This document shows positions 31,844 through 40,107 of a stretch of DNA of 60,838 bases, piece after piece. The notes under the pieces were generated by a model. It was not told the DNA's origin. It saw only the letters and a list, made by a program, of their open reading frames with translations, and did no database searches. The translations under genes and the position numbers were made by a program. The DNA comes from an uncultured Clostridium sp. (GTDB taxonomy: Bacteria; Bacillota; Clostridia; Lachnospirales; Lachnospiraceae), in contig NZ_URHZ01000026.1 of the NCBI RefSeq assembly GCF_900547735.1, positions 1 through 60,838 of the forward strand. Direction: 5' to 3'. Position 1 is the stretch's first letter. Every line of letters begins with the position of its first letter.

Positions 31844-33148
31844 TTAATATATCTTCATAAGCCCCATCAAAACCGCTATTACAATCAGAACCAGGCTGAT
31901 TGCCCATAACCGTTTAAAATTAAACTTCAGGTTGTCCTTGAGCTCCACGCCGGCCAGGCCGCAAGCCAGATAGGTCGTCGGCTGAAGCGGGCTGATAATC
32001 ATTCCCACGTTCTTTCCGATCAGCATGGCAACTCCGACATCCATGGCCGGTACGTTAAATTTCTCCGCAACCTCCCCAAGTATCGGGAACACGCCGTAGT
32101 AGAATGTATCTGCGCCAAGCACCGCCCCGACCGGAAGGGAAAACACTCCCGCTATCAGGTTCATGTAACGGCCCATGGTCTCCGGCACAAAGCTTAAAAG
32201 TGTCTCTATCATCGCATCCAGCATTCCCGTATTGTTCATGACTCCGATAAACACGCCTGCGGCTAAAAGAGTTGCCGACATGTCGAGGGCCTCCCCCGCA
32301 TGGGCCTTGAATCTCTGCCTCTGCAGTTTGGCGTCGGGATAATTTACCATCATGGCAATGGCCAGCGCAATCATAAACAGAACATGAGAGGGAAGCACCG
32401 CAAAGGTGAGTGTCAATATCAGAACACAGGTCAGGCCGATATTGAAGGCCGTAAGTTTCGGCCGTTTGAGCGCCAGCACTTCCGGATCCTCTTCATTTTT
32501 CTGTTCTTCTATCTCCTCCTCCGTCAGGACTCCGGCTCCCCTCTTCTTCTCCGCAACCCCACAGAGCGCCGCGATGACGAGGGTGACGACGAGACAGATA
32601 CACTGGAAAGGAAGGAGGATGTGCCAAAGCTCCGTGACATCCATATCCAGGACGGTGGCAACTCTTACAATCGGGCCTCCCCAGGGAACCAGGTTCATGA
32701 CGCCCATTGCCACGCCGATGATCAGAAGAAGATATACCGGCTTGATTTTAAGCTTTTTATAGAGAGGCAGCATGGCCGGGATTGTAACCAGCACGGTGGT
32801 CGCCGTTGCTCCGTCCAGGTGGCCGAGCACCGCGATGATTCCCGTTGCCACGGTAACGAGAATCACATTATTTCCCGCCCTTTTTATCAGTTTATCTACG
32901 AGAAGATCGAACATCCCCACATCCGACATGATTCCAAAATAAGATACCGAAAATATGAATAGTACCGCTGTTTTCCATACCGTTCCAAGCCCCTTGTTGA
33001 TTACCTCGCCCGTTTCGGCGAGCGGTGTCCCGATGACCAGCGCCGCAATCACCGGGATTGTTGCAAAGATTAAAATAGGCATGGATTTTCCCCTCATCAG
33101 GAGGAAAACAATTAAAAATAAAGTAACAAATCCAACTACTGCCAGCAT
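31844..33148 (-). CDS. CitMHS family citrate/carboxylate:cation transporter
   Basis: A 434-residue membrane protein with about 12 hydrophobic segments, resembling the CitM/CitH family that carries metal-citrate or related di- and tricarboxylates with protons. Family-like parts are GHLDGATATTVLVTIPAMLPLYKKL (in pieces), MNLVPWGGPIVRVATVL and LPVGAVLGADTFYYGVFPIL. Near the end is GMIISPLQPTTYLACGLAGVEL. The cytoplasmic loop around residues 215-240 is Glu-rich. It is 27 bases downstream of the CaiB CoA-transferase and surely co-transcribed with it. The partner suggests a carboxylate that becomes a CoA ester after uptake. Confidence 0.88.
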   Translation of the reverse strand: MLAVVGFVTLFLIVFLLMRGKSMPILIFATIPVIAALVIGTPLAETGEVINKGLGTVWKTAVLFIFSVSYFGIMSDVGMFDLLVDKLIKRAGNNVILVTVATGIIAVLGHLDGATATTVLVTIPAMLPLYKKLKIKPVYLLLIIGVAMGVMNLVPWGGPIVRVATVLDMDVTELWHILLPFQCICLVVTLVIAALCGVAEKKRGAGVLTEEEIEEQKNEEDPEVLALKRPKLTAFNIGLTCVLILTLTFAVLPSHVLFMIALAIAMMVNYPDAKLQRQRFKAHAGEALDMSATLLAAGVFIGVMNNTGMLDAMIETLLSFVPETMGRYMNLIAGVFSLPVGAVLGADTFYYGVFPILGEVAEKFNVPAMDVGVAMLIGKNVGMIISPLQPTTYLACGLAGVELKDNLKFNFKRLWAISLVLIVIAVLMGLMKIY

Positions 33149-33175
33149 AATTTAACCCAACCCCTTCTATTATTT

Positions 33176-34366
33176 TTAAATAATACCATTCTCCTTAAGT
33201 TCCTTCAATTCTTCATCACCCATTCCCAGCATATCCCTGTATATTTCATCGTTAAACGCCCCAACCGGCTGGCCGATCCAGTTGATCTCTCCCGGAGTCT
33301 CCGTCAGCACCGGGCAGACGGATGGAATATGGACCTTTCCAAAATCCGGGCTGTCGAACTCGACCAGATTGTGCCTCGCCTGATACTGCGGGTCTTTCCA
33401 TATGTCCGCAATGCTGTAGATTGGGCTGAGGGCCACTTTGTTTTCATTGCAGCGTTTCAGCACATAATCATAATCATGGCCGGCAAACCATTTTCTCGTT
33501 TCTTCCATTATGTAGTCCGCCGCTTTGAACCGGTCTTCCATCAGAGGATATTTCTCATACAGCTCCGGACGTCCCATGGCCGTTGTAAGGTATTTGAAGG
33601 AATTATTGGTGGAGGATGCGAGGAACACCCATTTATCATCCTTTGTCAGGAATTTTCCGCCCGGGATTGAAGCTCCGCGCTGACGCTCCGCCCGCTCTCT
33701 TACCACGCCGTTAATATCGTAATCGGCAATCAGGGCGTCCTGCATGCGGAACAGTCCCTCATAGAGACTGACATCCACCTCCTGGGCGGTTCCTCCCTCC
33801 ACGGCATCCCTGTAATACAAGGAGATCATCGTTCCAATCACGGCATTTAACCCGGCCACATAATCGGCCAGTGAAAAACTCGGGCTGACCGGAGGCCGAT
33901 CCGGATAACCGGTCGTATAGATAATTCCCGCGAAACCGGTCAGAGGCCCGCCAAAGCCCGATAACTCCCTGTTAGGCCCCGTCTGTCCGTATCCCGTTAC
34001 ATGGGTTACGATAATCCGGGGATTGGCTTTTCTCAGTTCCTCTATCCCCAGCCCCCACTTATCAAACGTACCCGTTCTGAAATTTTCGATTATGACATCG
34101 GAACGGCTGACCAGTTCCAGAAATATTTTCCTTCCCTCTTCGTAGTGGAAGTCGAGCGTAATACACTTTTTGTTTCTTCCCATGGACGGCCACCTTGTAC
34201 TCTTCCCATCCTTCAGAGGGCCCATGGAACGGAAGTTATCCCCCTTGCCCGGCATCTCAATTTTTATCACCTCCGCCCCGAACTCGGACAGGATGCTGGC
34301 ACAATACGGTCCCGCAATGACATTGGCACAGTCTAACACACGAACTCCATTTAACGCTTTTGACAT
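33176..34366 (-). CDS. CaiB/BaiF (class III) CoA-transferase
   Basis: A 396-residue class III CoA-transferase that moves CoA from an acyl-CoA donor to a free carboxylate via an aspartyl-CoA intermediate. The N-terminal GVRVLDCANVIAGPYCASILSEFGAEVIKIE is typical, as is SRSDVIIENFRTGTFDKWGLG. The catalytic Asp is in the FSLADYVAGLNA motif. Length is normal. The ATG follows CAGGAGGAAATC. It heads a two-gene transcript with the CitMHS transporter. Gene neighbours include an HMG-CoA-lyase-type enzyme, so a 3-hydroxy-3-methyl-dicarboxylate acceptor such as 3-hydroxy-3-methylglutarate is my best guess, with succinyl- or acetyl-CoA as donor. Confidence 0.92.
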   Translation of the reverse strand: MSKALNGVRVLDCANVIAGPYCASILSEFGAEVIKIEMPGKGDNFRSMGPLKDGKSTRWPSMGRNKKCITLDFHYEEGRKIFLELVSRSDVIIENFRTGTFDKWGLGIEELRKANPRIIVTHVTGYGQTGPNRELSGFGGPLTGFAGIIYTTGYPDRPPVSPSFSLADYVAGLNAVIGTMISLYYRDAVEGGTAQEVDVSLYEGLFRMQDALIADYDINGVVRERAERQRGASIPGGKFLTKDDKWVFLASSTNNSFKYLTTAMGRPELYEKYPLMEDRFKAADYIMEETRKWFAGHDYDYVLKRCNENKVALSPIYSIADIWKDPQYQARHNLVEFDSPDFGKVHIPSVCPVLTETPGEINWIGQPVGAFNDEIYRDMLGMGDEELKELKENGII

Positions 34367-34393
34367 GATTTCCTCCTGATAATTTGCCTTTAG

Positions 34394-34427
34394 TTTTCAT
34401 TGAATGAAAATAACTTTTATATAATGG
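34394..34427. promoter_or_regulatory. 34-bp operator-like element, copy A
   Basis: It begins with the perfect palindrome TTTTCATTGAATGAAAA (34394-34410) and ends with TTTTATATAATGG. It matches copy B at 36497-36530, which lies in the opposite orientation, at 31 of 34 positions. It lies 28 bases upstream of the CaiB start, downstream of that gene's -10 box, and may be bound by the IclR regulator encoded next door. Confidence 0.75.
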
Positions 34428-34428
34428 C

Positions 34429-34457
34429 ATAATATCAGATATAGTCCGCTCTTTCAA
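34429..34457 (-). promoter_or_regulatory. Sigma-A promoter of the CaiB-CitMHS operon
   Basis: On the minus strand: TTGAAA (34457-34452), 17-bp spacer, TATTAT (34434-34429). Confidence 0.7.
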
Positions 34458-34551
34458 TAGACAAAATACCATAAAGAGTCACTCTATCTTTGTGTATTTC
34501 GTATAACCCCCTCGATTCCACCGCCTGTTTTTATGCATAAGTTCCATATAT

Positions 34552-34566
34552 TGAAAATCATTTTCA
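34552..34566. promoter_or_regulatory. Palindrome TGAAAATCATTTTCA upstream of iclR
   Basis: A perfect 7+1+7 inverted repeat built from the same TTTTCA/TGAAAA half-sites as the 34-bp element but in inverted order. It lies 35 bases upstream of the iclR -35 box, so autoregulation is possible. Confidence 0.45.
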
Positions 34567-34600
34567 TTTATTATCACCAAACACCCCCGCTTTGGCCGCG

Positions 34601-34629
34601 TTGACAATAAAAAACCCGTTTGATATAAT
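34601..34629 (+). promoter_or_regulatory. Consensus sigma-A promoter of the IclR regulator
   Basis: TTGACA (34601-34606), 17-bp spacer, TATAAT (34624-34629), a full consensus match. Confidence 0.88.
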
Positions 34630-34661
34630 AAAATCAATTATCACAGGGAGGGAATCAAGAT

Positions 34662-35396
34662 ATGACACAGGAGAATGGTGTACGCACCGTGGAACGGGCA
34701 CTGGCTATTTTGGACTGTTTCACCGAAACGAATAATAATTTTACCCTGACCGAGCTTTCCAACGCCATCGGATTATCTCCCAGCACAACGCTCCGGCTGC
34801 TGACTACCCTGGAAAAAAAGCATTACATATTCAGGGATCCGTCCAATCTGCGCTTTTATCTCGGCTTCCGCCTCGCACAGCTCAGCAATATTTCCTTTGC
34901 CAATCTGGATGTGTGCCGCGTCGCAAAACCGCACCTTGAACAGCTTCACAAAAAGTATGATGAGAGTATGGGGATTTATATCCTGAATAACCGCAGCAGA
35001 ATCTGCGTGGAACGGATTGAATGCACCCAGGCGCTCAGGAGCGTGGTGAATGTCGGACAGAGCCAGACTCTGACCAGAGGCGCTTCCGGCCGCATCCTGC
35101 TTTCCTATATGCCGCAGGAAGAGATTGAGGAACTGCTCGCCGAAGATCCGGCCGCCAGCCCCGACGATCTGAAGAAAGTCCGCGAATACGGCTATGCCGT
35201 CAGCCACGGCGAAAGACAGGCGGGAATTGTCTCCATAGCGGCTCCGGTCTTCAATGCCGCGGGCAATGTCGCCGCCGCCCTTTTTGTCAGCGGCCCCGAT
35301 GTCCGTTTCGATCAGTATCTTACCAACCAGCTTATCACGGAGGTGGTAAATACCGCTAAGAAAGTCTCCTTTGAGATGGGGTACGGCGAAGTATAA
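34662..35396 (+). CDS. IclR family transcriptional regulator
   Basis: A 244-residue regulator with an N-terminal winged HTH (about residues 8-68; FTLTELSNAIGLSPSTTLRLL) and a C-terminal GAF-like effector domain (about 80-244, including TRGASGRILLSYMPQEE and SHGERQAGIVSIAAPVFN). IclR proteins control catabolism of small organic acids and aromatics and bind short palindromes near the promoter. It lies between the CaiB-CitMHS and lyase genes and is divergent from the former. The matched 34-bp elements before the two enzyme genes are its likely targets. The ribosome site is AGGGAGGGAATCAAGAT. Confidence 0.93.
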   Translation: MTQENGVRTVERALAILDCFTETNNNFTLTELSNAIGLSPSTTLRLLTTLEKKHYIFRDPSNLRFYLGFRLAQLSNISFANLDVCRVAKPHLEQLHKKYDESMGIYILNNRSRICVERIECTQALRSVVNVGQSQTLTRGASGRILLSYMPQEEIEELLAEDPAASPDDLKKVREYGYAVSHGERQAGIVSIAAPVFNAAGNVAAALFVSGPDVRFDQYLTNQLITEVVNTAKKVSFEMGYGEV

Positions 35397-35503
35397 GACC
35401 GGACAGATAAAGACGGCCGTTGTCTTCCTGCCGGGGTGCATCGCACCTGCGGCTCCGAAGATAACGGCCGTCTTTATTTTTCTGTCTTTATGCTTTGATT
35501 TCT

Positions 35504-36445
35504 TTACTTTCTTTTTAGCTGCCCGGTCGGCAGTTCCCGTATTAAATCTTTTGATTTCCCGGCTCTCAGCAGGTAGCTGTCCGTCGGATGTCCAAGCAGG
35601 CCGCTGATCTTCCGGCCCGTTTCCATCGCCCGATCCAGATCTATTCCCGTCTCCACCCCAATCTCATCGCACAGGTGTATCACATCCTCCGTCGCCACGT
35701 TCCCGGCCGCGCCCGGAACAAAGGGACAGCCGCCCACACCGGCAAAGGAGGAATCAAATCTCGTAAACCCCGCCTCCATGCCCGCCATGATATTGGCAAT
35801 TCCCAGTCCCCGCGTATTATGAAAATGAAGCCACCACTTCACCTGAGGGAAATCGCGTTTCACCCTGGTGCTGATCTCGTATACCTGGGTGGGATACGCC
35901 ATGCCCGAGGCATCCGACAGTGATATCTCGTCTATCCCAACCGCCAGATATGCCTCCACAATCTCTTTCACCTCTTCATATGGGATCTCCCTGTCCCATG
36001 GGGAACCAAAGGCCATGGAAACAGAACCCGAGATTCCCATTCCGTATTCCGCCGCTCTGCTTACGCACTCCGCAAATTTCGCCACGCTTTCCTGCGGCGT
36101 GCAGTTCAAATTGGCCAGATTGTGGGAACGGCTTGCCGATACATTCAGCTTAACCTTACGGCAGCCACACGCAGCGGCTCGCTCCACTCCCTTTACATTT
36201 GCAATCAGCGCCCTGTATTCCACGCCCTCCCGCCGTTCAATCAAACGGAACACTTCATCCGTATCCTCCATCTGCGGCACCGCCCTGGGACTTACAAAGG
36301 AACCTGCCTCTATTACCCTGAACCCTGCCGCCGCCATATCATTAATTAATTCCGCCTTCTGCCTTGCCGTCAGCAGTACCGTCTCATTCTGAAGTCCATC
36401 TCTCGGACCGACCTCGCAGAGAGTTATACGATTCACCAGCTTCAT
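35504..36445 (-). CDS. Hydroxymethylglutaryl-CoA lyase family protein
   Basis: A 313-residue TIM-barrel lyase of the HMG-CoA lyase/DRE-TIM group. Canonical members cleave (S)-HMG-CoA to acetoacetate and acetyl-CoA. Visible motifs: CEVGPRDGLQNE at the N-terminus (Arg-Asp catalytic pair), LHFHNTRGLGIANI (two metal-binding His), and SFAGVGGCPFVPGAAGNVATED (active-site Cys loop). Two segments differ from the textbook enzyme. SDASGM stands where GDTIGV is usual, and HFHNTRG where HCHDTYG is usual. The substrate may therefore be HMG-CoA or a related 3-hydroxy-3-methyl-acyl-CoA. It has its own promoter overlapping 34-bp element B. Confidence 0.9.
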   Translation of the reverse strand: MKLVNRITLCEVGPRDGLQNETVLLTARQKAELINDMAAAGFRVIEAGSFVSPRAVPQMEDTDEVFRLIERREGVEYRALIANVKGVERAAACGCRKVKLNVSASRSHNLANLNCTPQESVAKFAECVSRAAEYGMGISGSVSMAFGSPWDREIPYEEVKEIVEAYLAVGIDEISLSDASGMAYPTQVYEISTRVKRDFPQVKWWLHFHNTRGLGIANIMAGMEAGFTRFDSSFAGVGGCPFVPGAAGNVATEDVIHLCDEIGVETGIDLDRAMETGRKISGLLGHPTDSYLLRAGKSKDLIRELPTGQLKRK

Positions 36446-36496
36446 TATTATTCATTCTCCCGTTTTCTTATCACTTGTTATGAGTTATTTTGTTTT

Positions 36497-36530
36497 CCAT
36501 TATATAAAAGTCATTTTCATACAATGAAAG
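36497..36530 (-). promoter_or_regulatory. 34-bp operator-promoter element, copy B, before the lyase gene
   Basis: On the minus strand it reads as copy A does on the plus strand, with three differences. TATAAT at 36504-36499 serves as the -10 box and the CTTTCATTGTATGAAAA palindrome covers the -35 region. The lyase ATG is about 55 bases downstream. Confidence 0.75.
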
Positions 36531-36576
36531 TATAACTCGATTTGAATCGGGATGCAAGTTATTTTTTATCATCTCA

Positions 36577-37869
36577 TCACTTCAACATCTGTACCAGCAC
36601 TCCTCCAAGGGTCAGCATCAGCGCTCCGCATGACCGGGTCACAATCTGCGCAAAGGGGAGCAGTTCCATCCGCTTCGCACTGCTCAAAACAGCCACGTTG
36701 CCCGAGCCGCCCATGTTGGTCGTGCACATACCGGCGGCAATGGCGGACTCCAGAGGATAAAATCCCATTTTTTTACCGACAAATGTGGCGGTCAGCGTGA
36801 TCGCCGCGACAACCAGCACCACCGTCAGAAGGTAGAATGGAGTGATCGTGCTGAGAATGGTCTTCAAATCGATCAGCGTGGCTCCGATTCCGGTCAGGGC
36901 TGCCGCCGTCCAGCTATGAATGGCAAACTGCCCCCACTCCCTGGCCGCATCCTCCAACTGCTCCGACATGATTCCGGTTCCCTTCACCAGAACTACCGCG
37001 ATAATCATCCAGGCATAGGTCGGGATAATGGGAATATACCGATGGAACAATGCCCCCAGCTCATAAAACGCCAGAGAAATAATGAGGCCCGTGCACAGCA
37101 GGGCGAAGGTGGGTTTCATAGGCGGGCGGGGCGCTACCTCATGCCCGTCGTTGACAAGGCGTCCGTTTCCCGTCAGGTGCGGTTTCCGCTCTCCCAGGTT
37201 GTTGGCCAGGGCGCCGAACACGATGGCCACACAGTTGCCCAGCACGGTGGCCGGGGCGATACGGGTCAGTATCCCTCCCGCATCCATTCCGAGCACGGAC
37301 GAGTACATCTCCGACAGGGGAACCGCCCCTGCCGTCATTCCTCCGCTTGTCATTGGGATGCCGATAAAAAGGATTCCCTCCATAAAGCTGTTTCCCATAA
37401 AAAGCCCGAGAAGTCCGGACAGGCTCACTCCCACTGCCAGCGCAATCACTGCGGTCGGGAGCAGCTTTACGGTTGCCCTGATCAGAAGATCCCGGTCAAT
37501 ATTGAACAGACTGCCGGTGATCAGTGCTGCAATATAAAACACCAGGAATCCCTCCTGGTTCACAAAGTTATCTATAATTGTATGCGTCTCCTCCGGTATC
37601 AGCCCCGCCGACTGAATCACGGCCGCGCCCAGTATGCAGATAACGGAACCCCCGAGATAAGTCCTGACTACAGGCACCGAATTGCCGATTGCGTTCAGCC
37701 CCTCTCCCAGCACCATTAAAAATATCAGGCCTCCCACCAGGCCTTTCGGCAGGCAGCCTGCATACATACAGACCGTGACCAGCGCAAATATCGCCAGATA
37801 AAGCGGAAGCGGAAAACCGGCTATTTTTACCCACGCCTTTTTACCCGTATCTCTTTCCATATCCATCAC
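36577..37869 (-). CDS. 2-hydroxycarboxylate transporter (CitS/CCS family)
   Basis: A 430-residue secondary transporter with about 11-12 membrane segments. The two signature loops of the 2HCT family are visible: IPMTSGGMTAGAVPLSEMY in the first half and CTTNMGGSGNVAVLSSAKRM in the second. These contribute to the binding site for citrate, malate, citramalate or lactate, usually with Na+ or H+. Two in-frame Met codons lie near the start. AAAGGAGTGATGGAT overlaps them, so the true start may be 3-9 bases inside. It is upstream of the lyase gene on the same strand, 131 bases away. A second carboxylate carrier in the same gene group points to one shared substrate or a substrate/product exchange. Confidence 0.9.
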   Translation of the reverse strand: MMDMERDTGKKAWVKIAGFPLPLYLAIFALVTVCMYAGCLPKGLVGGLIFLMVLGEGLNAIGNSVPVVRTYLGGSVICILGAAVIQSAGLIPEETHTIIDNFVNQEGFLVFYIAALITGSLFNIDRDLLIRATVKLLPTAVIALAVGVSLSGLLGLFMGNSFMEGILFIGIPMTSGGMTAGAVPLSEMYSSVLGMDAGGILTRIAPATVLGNCVAIVFGALANNLGERKPHLTGNGRLVNDGHEVAPRPPMKPTFALLCTGLIISLAFYELGALFHRYIPIIPTYAWMIIAVVLVKGTGIMSEQLEDAAREWGQFAIHSWTAAALTGIGATLIDLKTILSTITPFYLLTVVLVVAAITLTATFVGKKMGFYPLESAIAAGMCTTNMGGSGNVAVLSSAKRMELLPFAQIVTRSCGALMLTLGGVLVQMLK

Positions 37870-38227
37870 TCCTTTAATGTCTTCTCTGCTCTAATCTTTT
37901 AATCATAGCATAGCAAATCCGGAATTTCTATATTAATTGTAATTTCCATGTTAATAGTAACTGCTTTTGAATTGTATTGAAAAAAAATATCAAAACCTAT
38001 TGATTTTTTCTCTCATACCCCATATAATAGTTGAGGTTAACAACGGTTATATTATGCAACATACTAATTATCATTATTTCGTATGTATATGATTTATTAC
38101 TATTTTATTGCAGTTCGGCCCGGATTTATTTCATGTTACTGCGCACGGAGTGAACGGTAACTACTTTACATCACTGCTGCTCAATCCCCGGCTAAACTGT
38201 ATCTTTTTGTTTTCCCGGGAGGTTTTT
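37870..38227. other. 358-base intergenic region before the MarR-MATE pair
   Basis: It is AT-rich in its first half. It holds a plus-strand promoter, TTGATT (38000-38005), 17 bp, TATAAT (38023-38028), and on the minus strand an extended -10 TGCTATGAT close to the 2HCT gene. Inverted CATAC/GTATG arms lie near 38060-38087. The 27-bp dispersed repeat copy is at 38135-38161. No gene is seen. Confidence 0.6.
38135..38161. repeat. 27-bp dispersed palindromic repeat, copy before the MarR-MATE pair
   Basis: It begins GTTAC, ends GTAAC, and matches 9873-9899 at 23 of 27 positions with a shared GCACGGAG core. Confidence 0.65.
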
Positions 38228-38656
38228 ATGCAAATCAATATTGGTATTATACGCCGATGTGAGCAGAGCTTTTTGAGGGACCGGCTGCGCACCTGCAGGC
38301 TGAAGCCTGTGGACAGCGTTGTCCTGCTGGCCTTAAGCCGCCACGGACAGTGCAACCAGGACACCCTCTGCAGTATCGTCAATATCGACAAGGGCAGGAT
38401 GGCAAGGGTGATGGAACGCCTGGAAGAACGCAGCCTGATACGCCGTCTGGTTAACCCTGACAACAAACGTGAAAAACTGATTGAAATGACGGAAGAAGGA
38501 GAAAAGATGCTGGAAGTCATCAACTCCTTTTCCAGAGAGTGGAATGAACGCTGTTTTGCAGGATTTACGGAAAATGAGAAGCAGGAGTATCAGAGTTATC
38601 TGGAACGGATTGCCAGAAATGCTCTTGCGGGAAAGGAGAATTTAGAAAATGATTAA
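38228..38656 (+). CDS. MarR family transcriptional regulator of the MATE gene
   Basis: A 142-residue MarR-type winged-helix protein. The HTH and wing lie around QDTLCSIVNIDKGRMARVMERLEERSLIRRLVNPDNKREKL (in pieces, about residues 40-85). I chose the ATG at 38228 after GGGAGGTTTTT. The open frame extends 40 codons upstream across the dispersed repeat without a ribosome site. The last 8 bases overlap the start of the MATE gene, so the two are translationally coupled. This is a standard arrangement in which the regulator controls an efflux pump and senses its cargo. Confidence 0.9.
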   Translation: MQINIGIIRRCEQSFLRDRLRTCRLKPVDSVVLLALSRHGQCNQDTLCSIVNIDKGRMARVMERLEERSLIRRLVNPDNKREKLIEMTEEGEKMLEVINSFSREWNERCFAGFTENEKQEYQSYLERIARNALAGKENLEND

Positions 38657-40007
38657 AAATCTGACGGAAGGAAAACCGCTGAAACTGCTGTTTTTCTTTT
38701 CTCTTCCTATGCTGATGGGAAATCTGTTTCAACAGTTATACAACATGGTGGACTCCATCGTTGTCGGCAATTTTGTCGGAGCCGACGCTCTGGCCGCCGT
38801 CGGGGCATCGTTCCCGGTTGTTTTTCTGGCTGTTGCCCTGGCTTCCGGACTGTCTATGGGATGTAACGTCGTTATTTCCCAGCTCTTTGGAGCCGGACGG
38901 GTACGCGAGATGAAAACCACAATATCCACCGCATTAATCGGCCAGTTTGTCCTGAGCGCCGCCATCACCGTAATCGGTGAGATTGTCTCCCCTGGAATTT
39001 TAAGACTCTTAAAAACACCGGATAACATTATGGCAGACTCTCTGATATATCTGCGTATTTATCTTGGAGGCGCCATTTTCCTCTTTATTTACAATACGTT
39101 AAACGGTATTTATAATGCCCTGGGAGACAGTAAGACACCGCTTTATTTCCTGATGCTGTCGACCCTGACCAATATCGTACTGGATCTTTTATTTGTAATC
39201 AAGTTCCATATGGGCGTCGCCGGCGTGGCCTGGGCCACCCTGATTGCCCAGGGAGTCTGTGCCGGTCTGTCGTTAGTCGTCATCATGGCGCGCCTTAAAA
39301 ACCTGGAGGACGAACCGGGGCACGAGGATGAGGGTAAACGGCCGCTGTTCCATTTCTCCGCCGTGGAGCGGATTGCCAGGATCGGCGTTCCGTCCATGAT
39401 TCAGCAGTCCATCGTATCCATCAGCATGCTGATGATGCAGGGTCTGGTAAACTCCTACGGCTCCGTCTTTATTGCCGGTTATACGGCCGCGACCAAGATC
39501 GACAGCCTTGCAATGATGCCCAACATGAACTTTTCAAACGCCATGTCCAGCTACACGGCCCAGAACATCGGCGCCGGGAAAATCGAGCGTGTCAAAGAAG
39601 GTTACAAGGCCAACATGTTCATGGTTGTCGTGTTCAGCGCCATTATTACACTGATTATCTTCCTGTTCGGCCCGAATCTGTTAAATATGTTTATGGATTC
39701 CAATGCCAATGTCGAAGCAATCAACTATGGTATGGATTATATGCATGTAGTATCCTCGTTCTACATATTAATGGGAATCATGTTCTCAAGCAGCGGTCTT
39801 TTAAGGGGCGCGGGCGATATGAAAATCTTCATGGCCAGCTCCCTGGGCAACCTTTTCTCCCGTGTACTCCTGGCTTATATCCTGGCCAGCCGGATCGGAC
39901 CGGGAGCAATCTGGTGGTCTATCCCGATTGGATGGCTTGTCGGTTCCGCTATCTCCTTTACAAGGTATAAAACAGGCGGATGGGCAAAAAAAGTTCTTGT
40001 GAAATAA
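38649..40007 (+). CDS. MATE family multidrug/Na+ efflux transporter
   Basis: A 452-residue membrane protein with 12 expected helices in two similar halves. N-terminal LPMLMGNLFQQLYNMVDSIVVGNFVGADALAAVGASFP (in pieces) is diagnostic of the MATE family. IGVPSMIQQSIVSISMLMMQGLVNSYG opens the second half. Members export cationic drugs, dyes or metabolites in exchange for Na+ or H+. It overlaps the upstream MarR gene and ends at a terminator. Substrate cannot be read from sequence. Confidence 0.94.
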   Translation: MIKNLTEGKPLKLLFFFSLPMLMGNLFQQLYNMVDSIVVGNFVGADALAAVGASFPVVFLAVALASGLSMGCNVVISQLFGAGRVREMKTTISTALIGQFVLSAAITVIGEIVSPGILRLLKTPDNIMADSLIYLRIYLGGAIFLFIYNTLNGIYNALGDSKTPLYFLMLSTLTNIVLDLLFVIKFHMGVAGVAWATLIAQGVCAGLSLVVIMARLKNLEDEPGHEDEGKRPLFHFSAVERIARIGVPSMIQQSIVSISMLMMQGLVNSYGSVFIAGYTAATKIDSLAMMPNMNFSNAMSSYTAQNIGAGKIERVKEGYKANMFMVVVFSAIITLIIFLFGPNLLNMFMDSNANVEAINYGMDYMHVVSSFYILMGIMFSSSGLLRGAGDMKIFMASSLGNLFSRVLLAYILASRIGPGAIWWSIPIGWLVGSAISFTRYKTGGWAKKVLVK

Positions 40008-40020
40008 TATAAAATAACCG

Positions 40021-40066
40021 TACAGCCGGAATTCCTTTAAATAAATGGAATTCCGGCTGTATTTTT
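40021..40066 (+). terminator. Terminator of the MarR-MATE operon
   Basis: A perfect 15-bp stem, TACAGCCGGAATTCC (40021-40035) with its complement (40047-40061), is followed by five T. Confidence 0.9.
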
Positions 40067-40107
40067 CAGAACAAAACAGGGGGTATGGGGGAATCTTTTA
40101 TCTCTTT

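Noticed and set aside
33176..36445. Itaconate degradation
   Set aside because: The itaconyl-CoA hydratase and CitE-type citramalyl-CoA lyase are missing; the lyase present is of the HMG-CoA lyase type.
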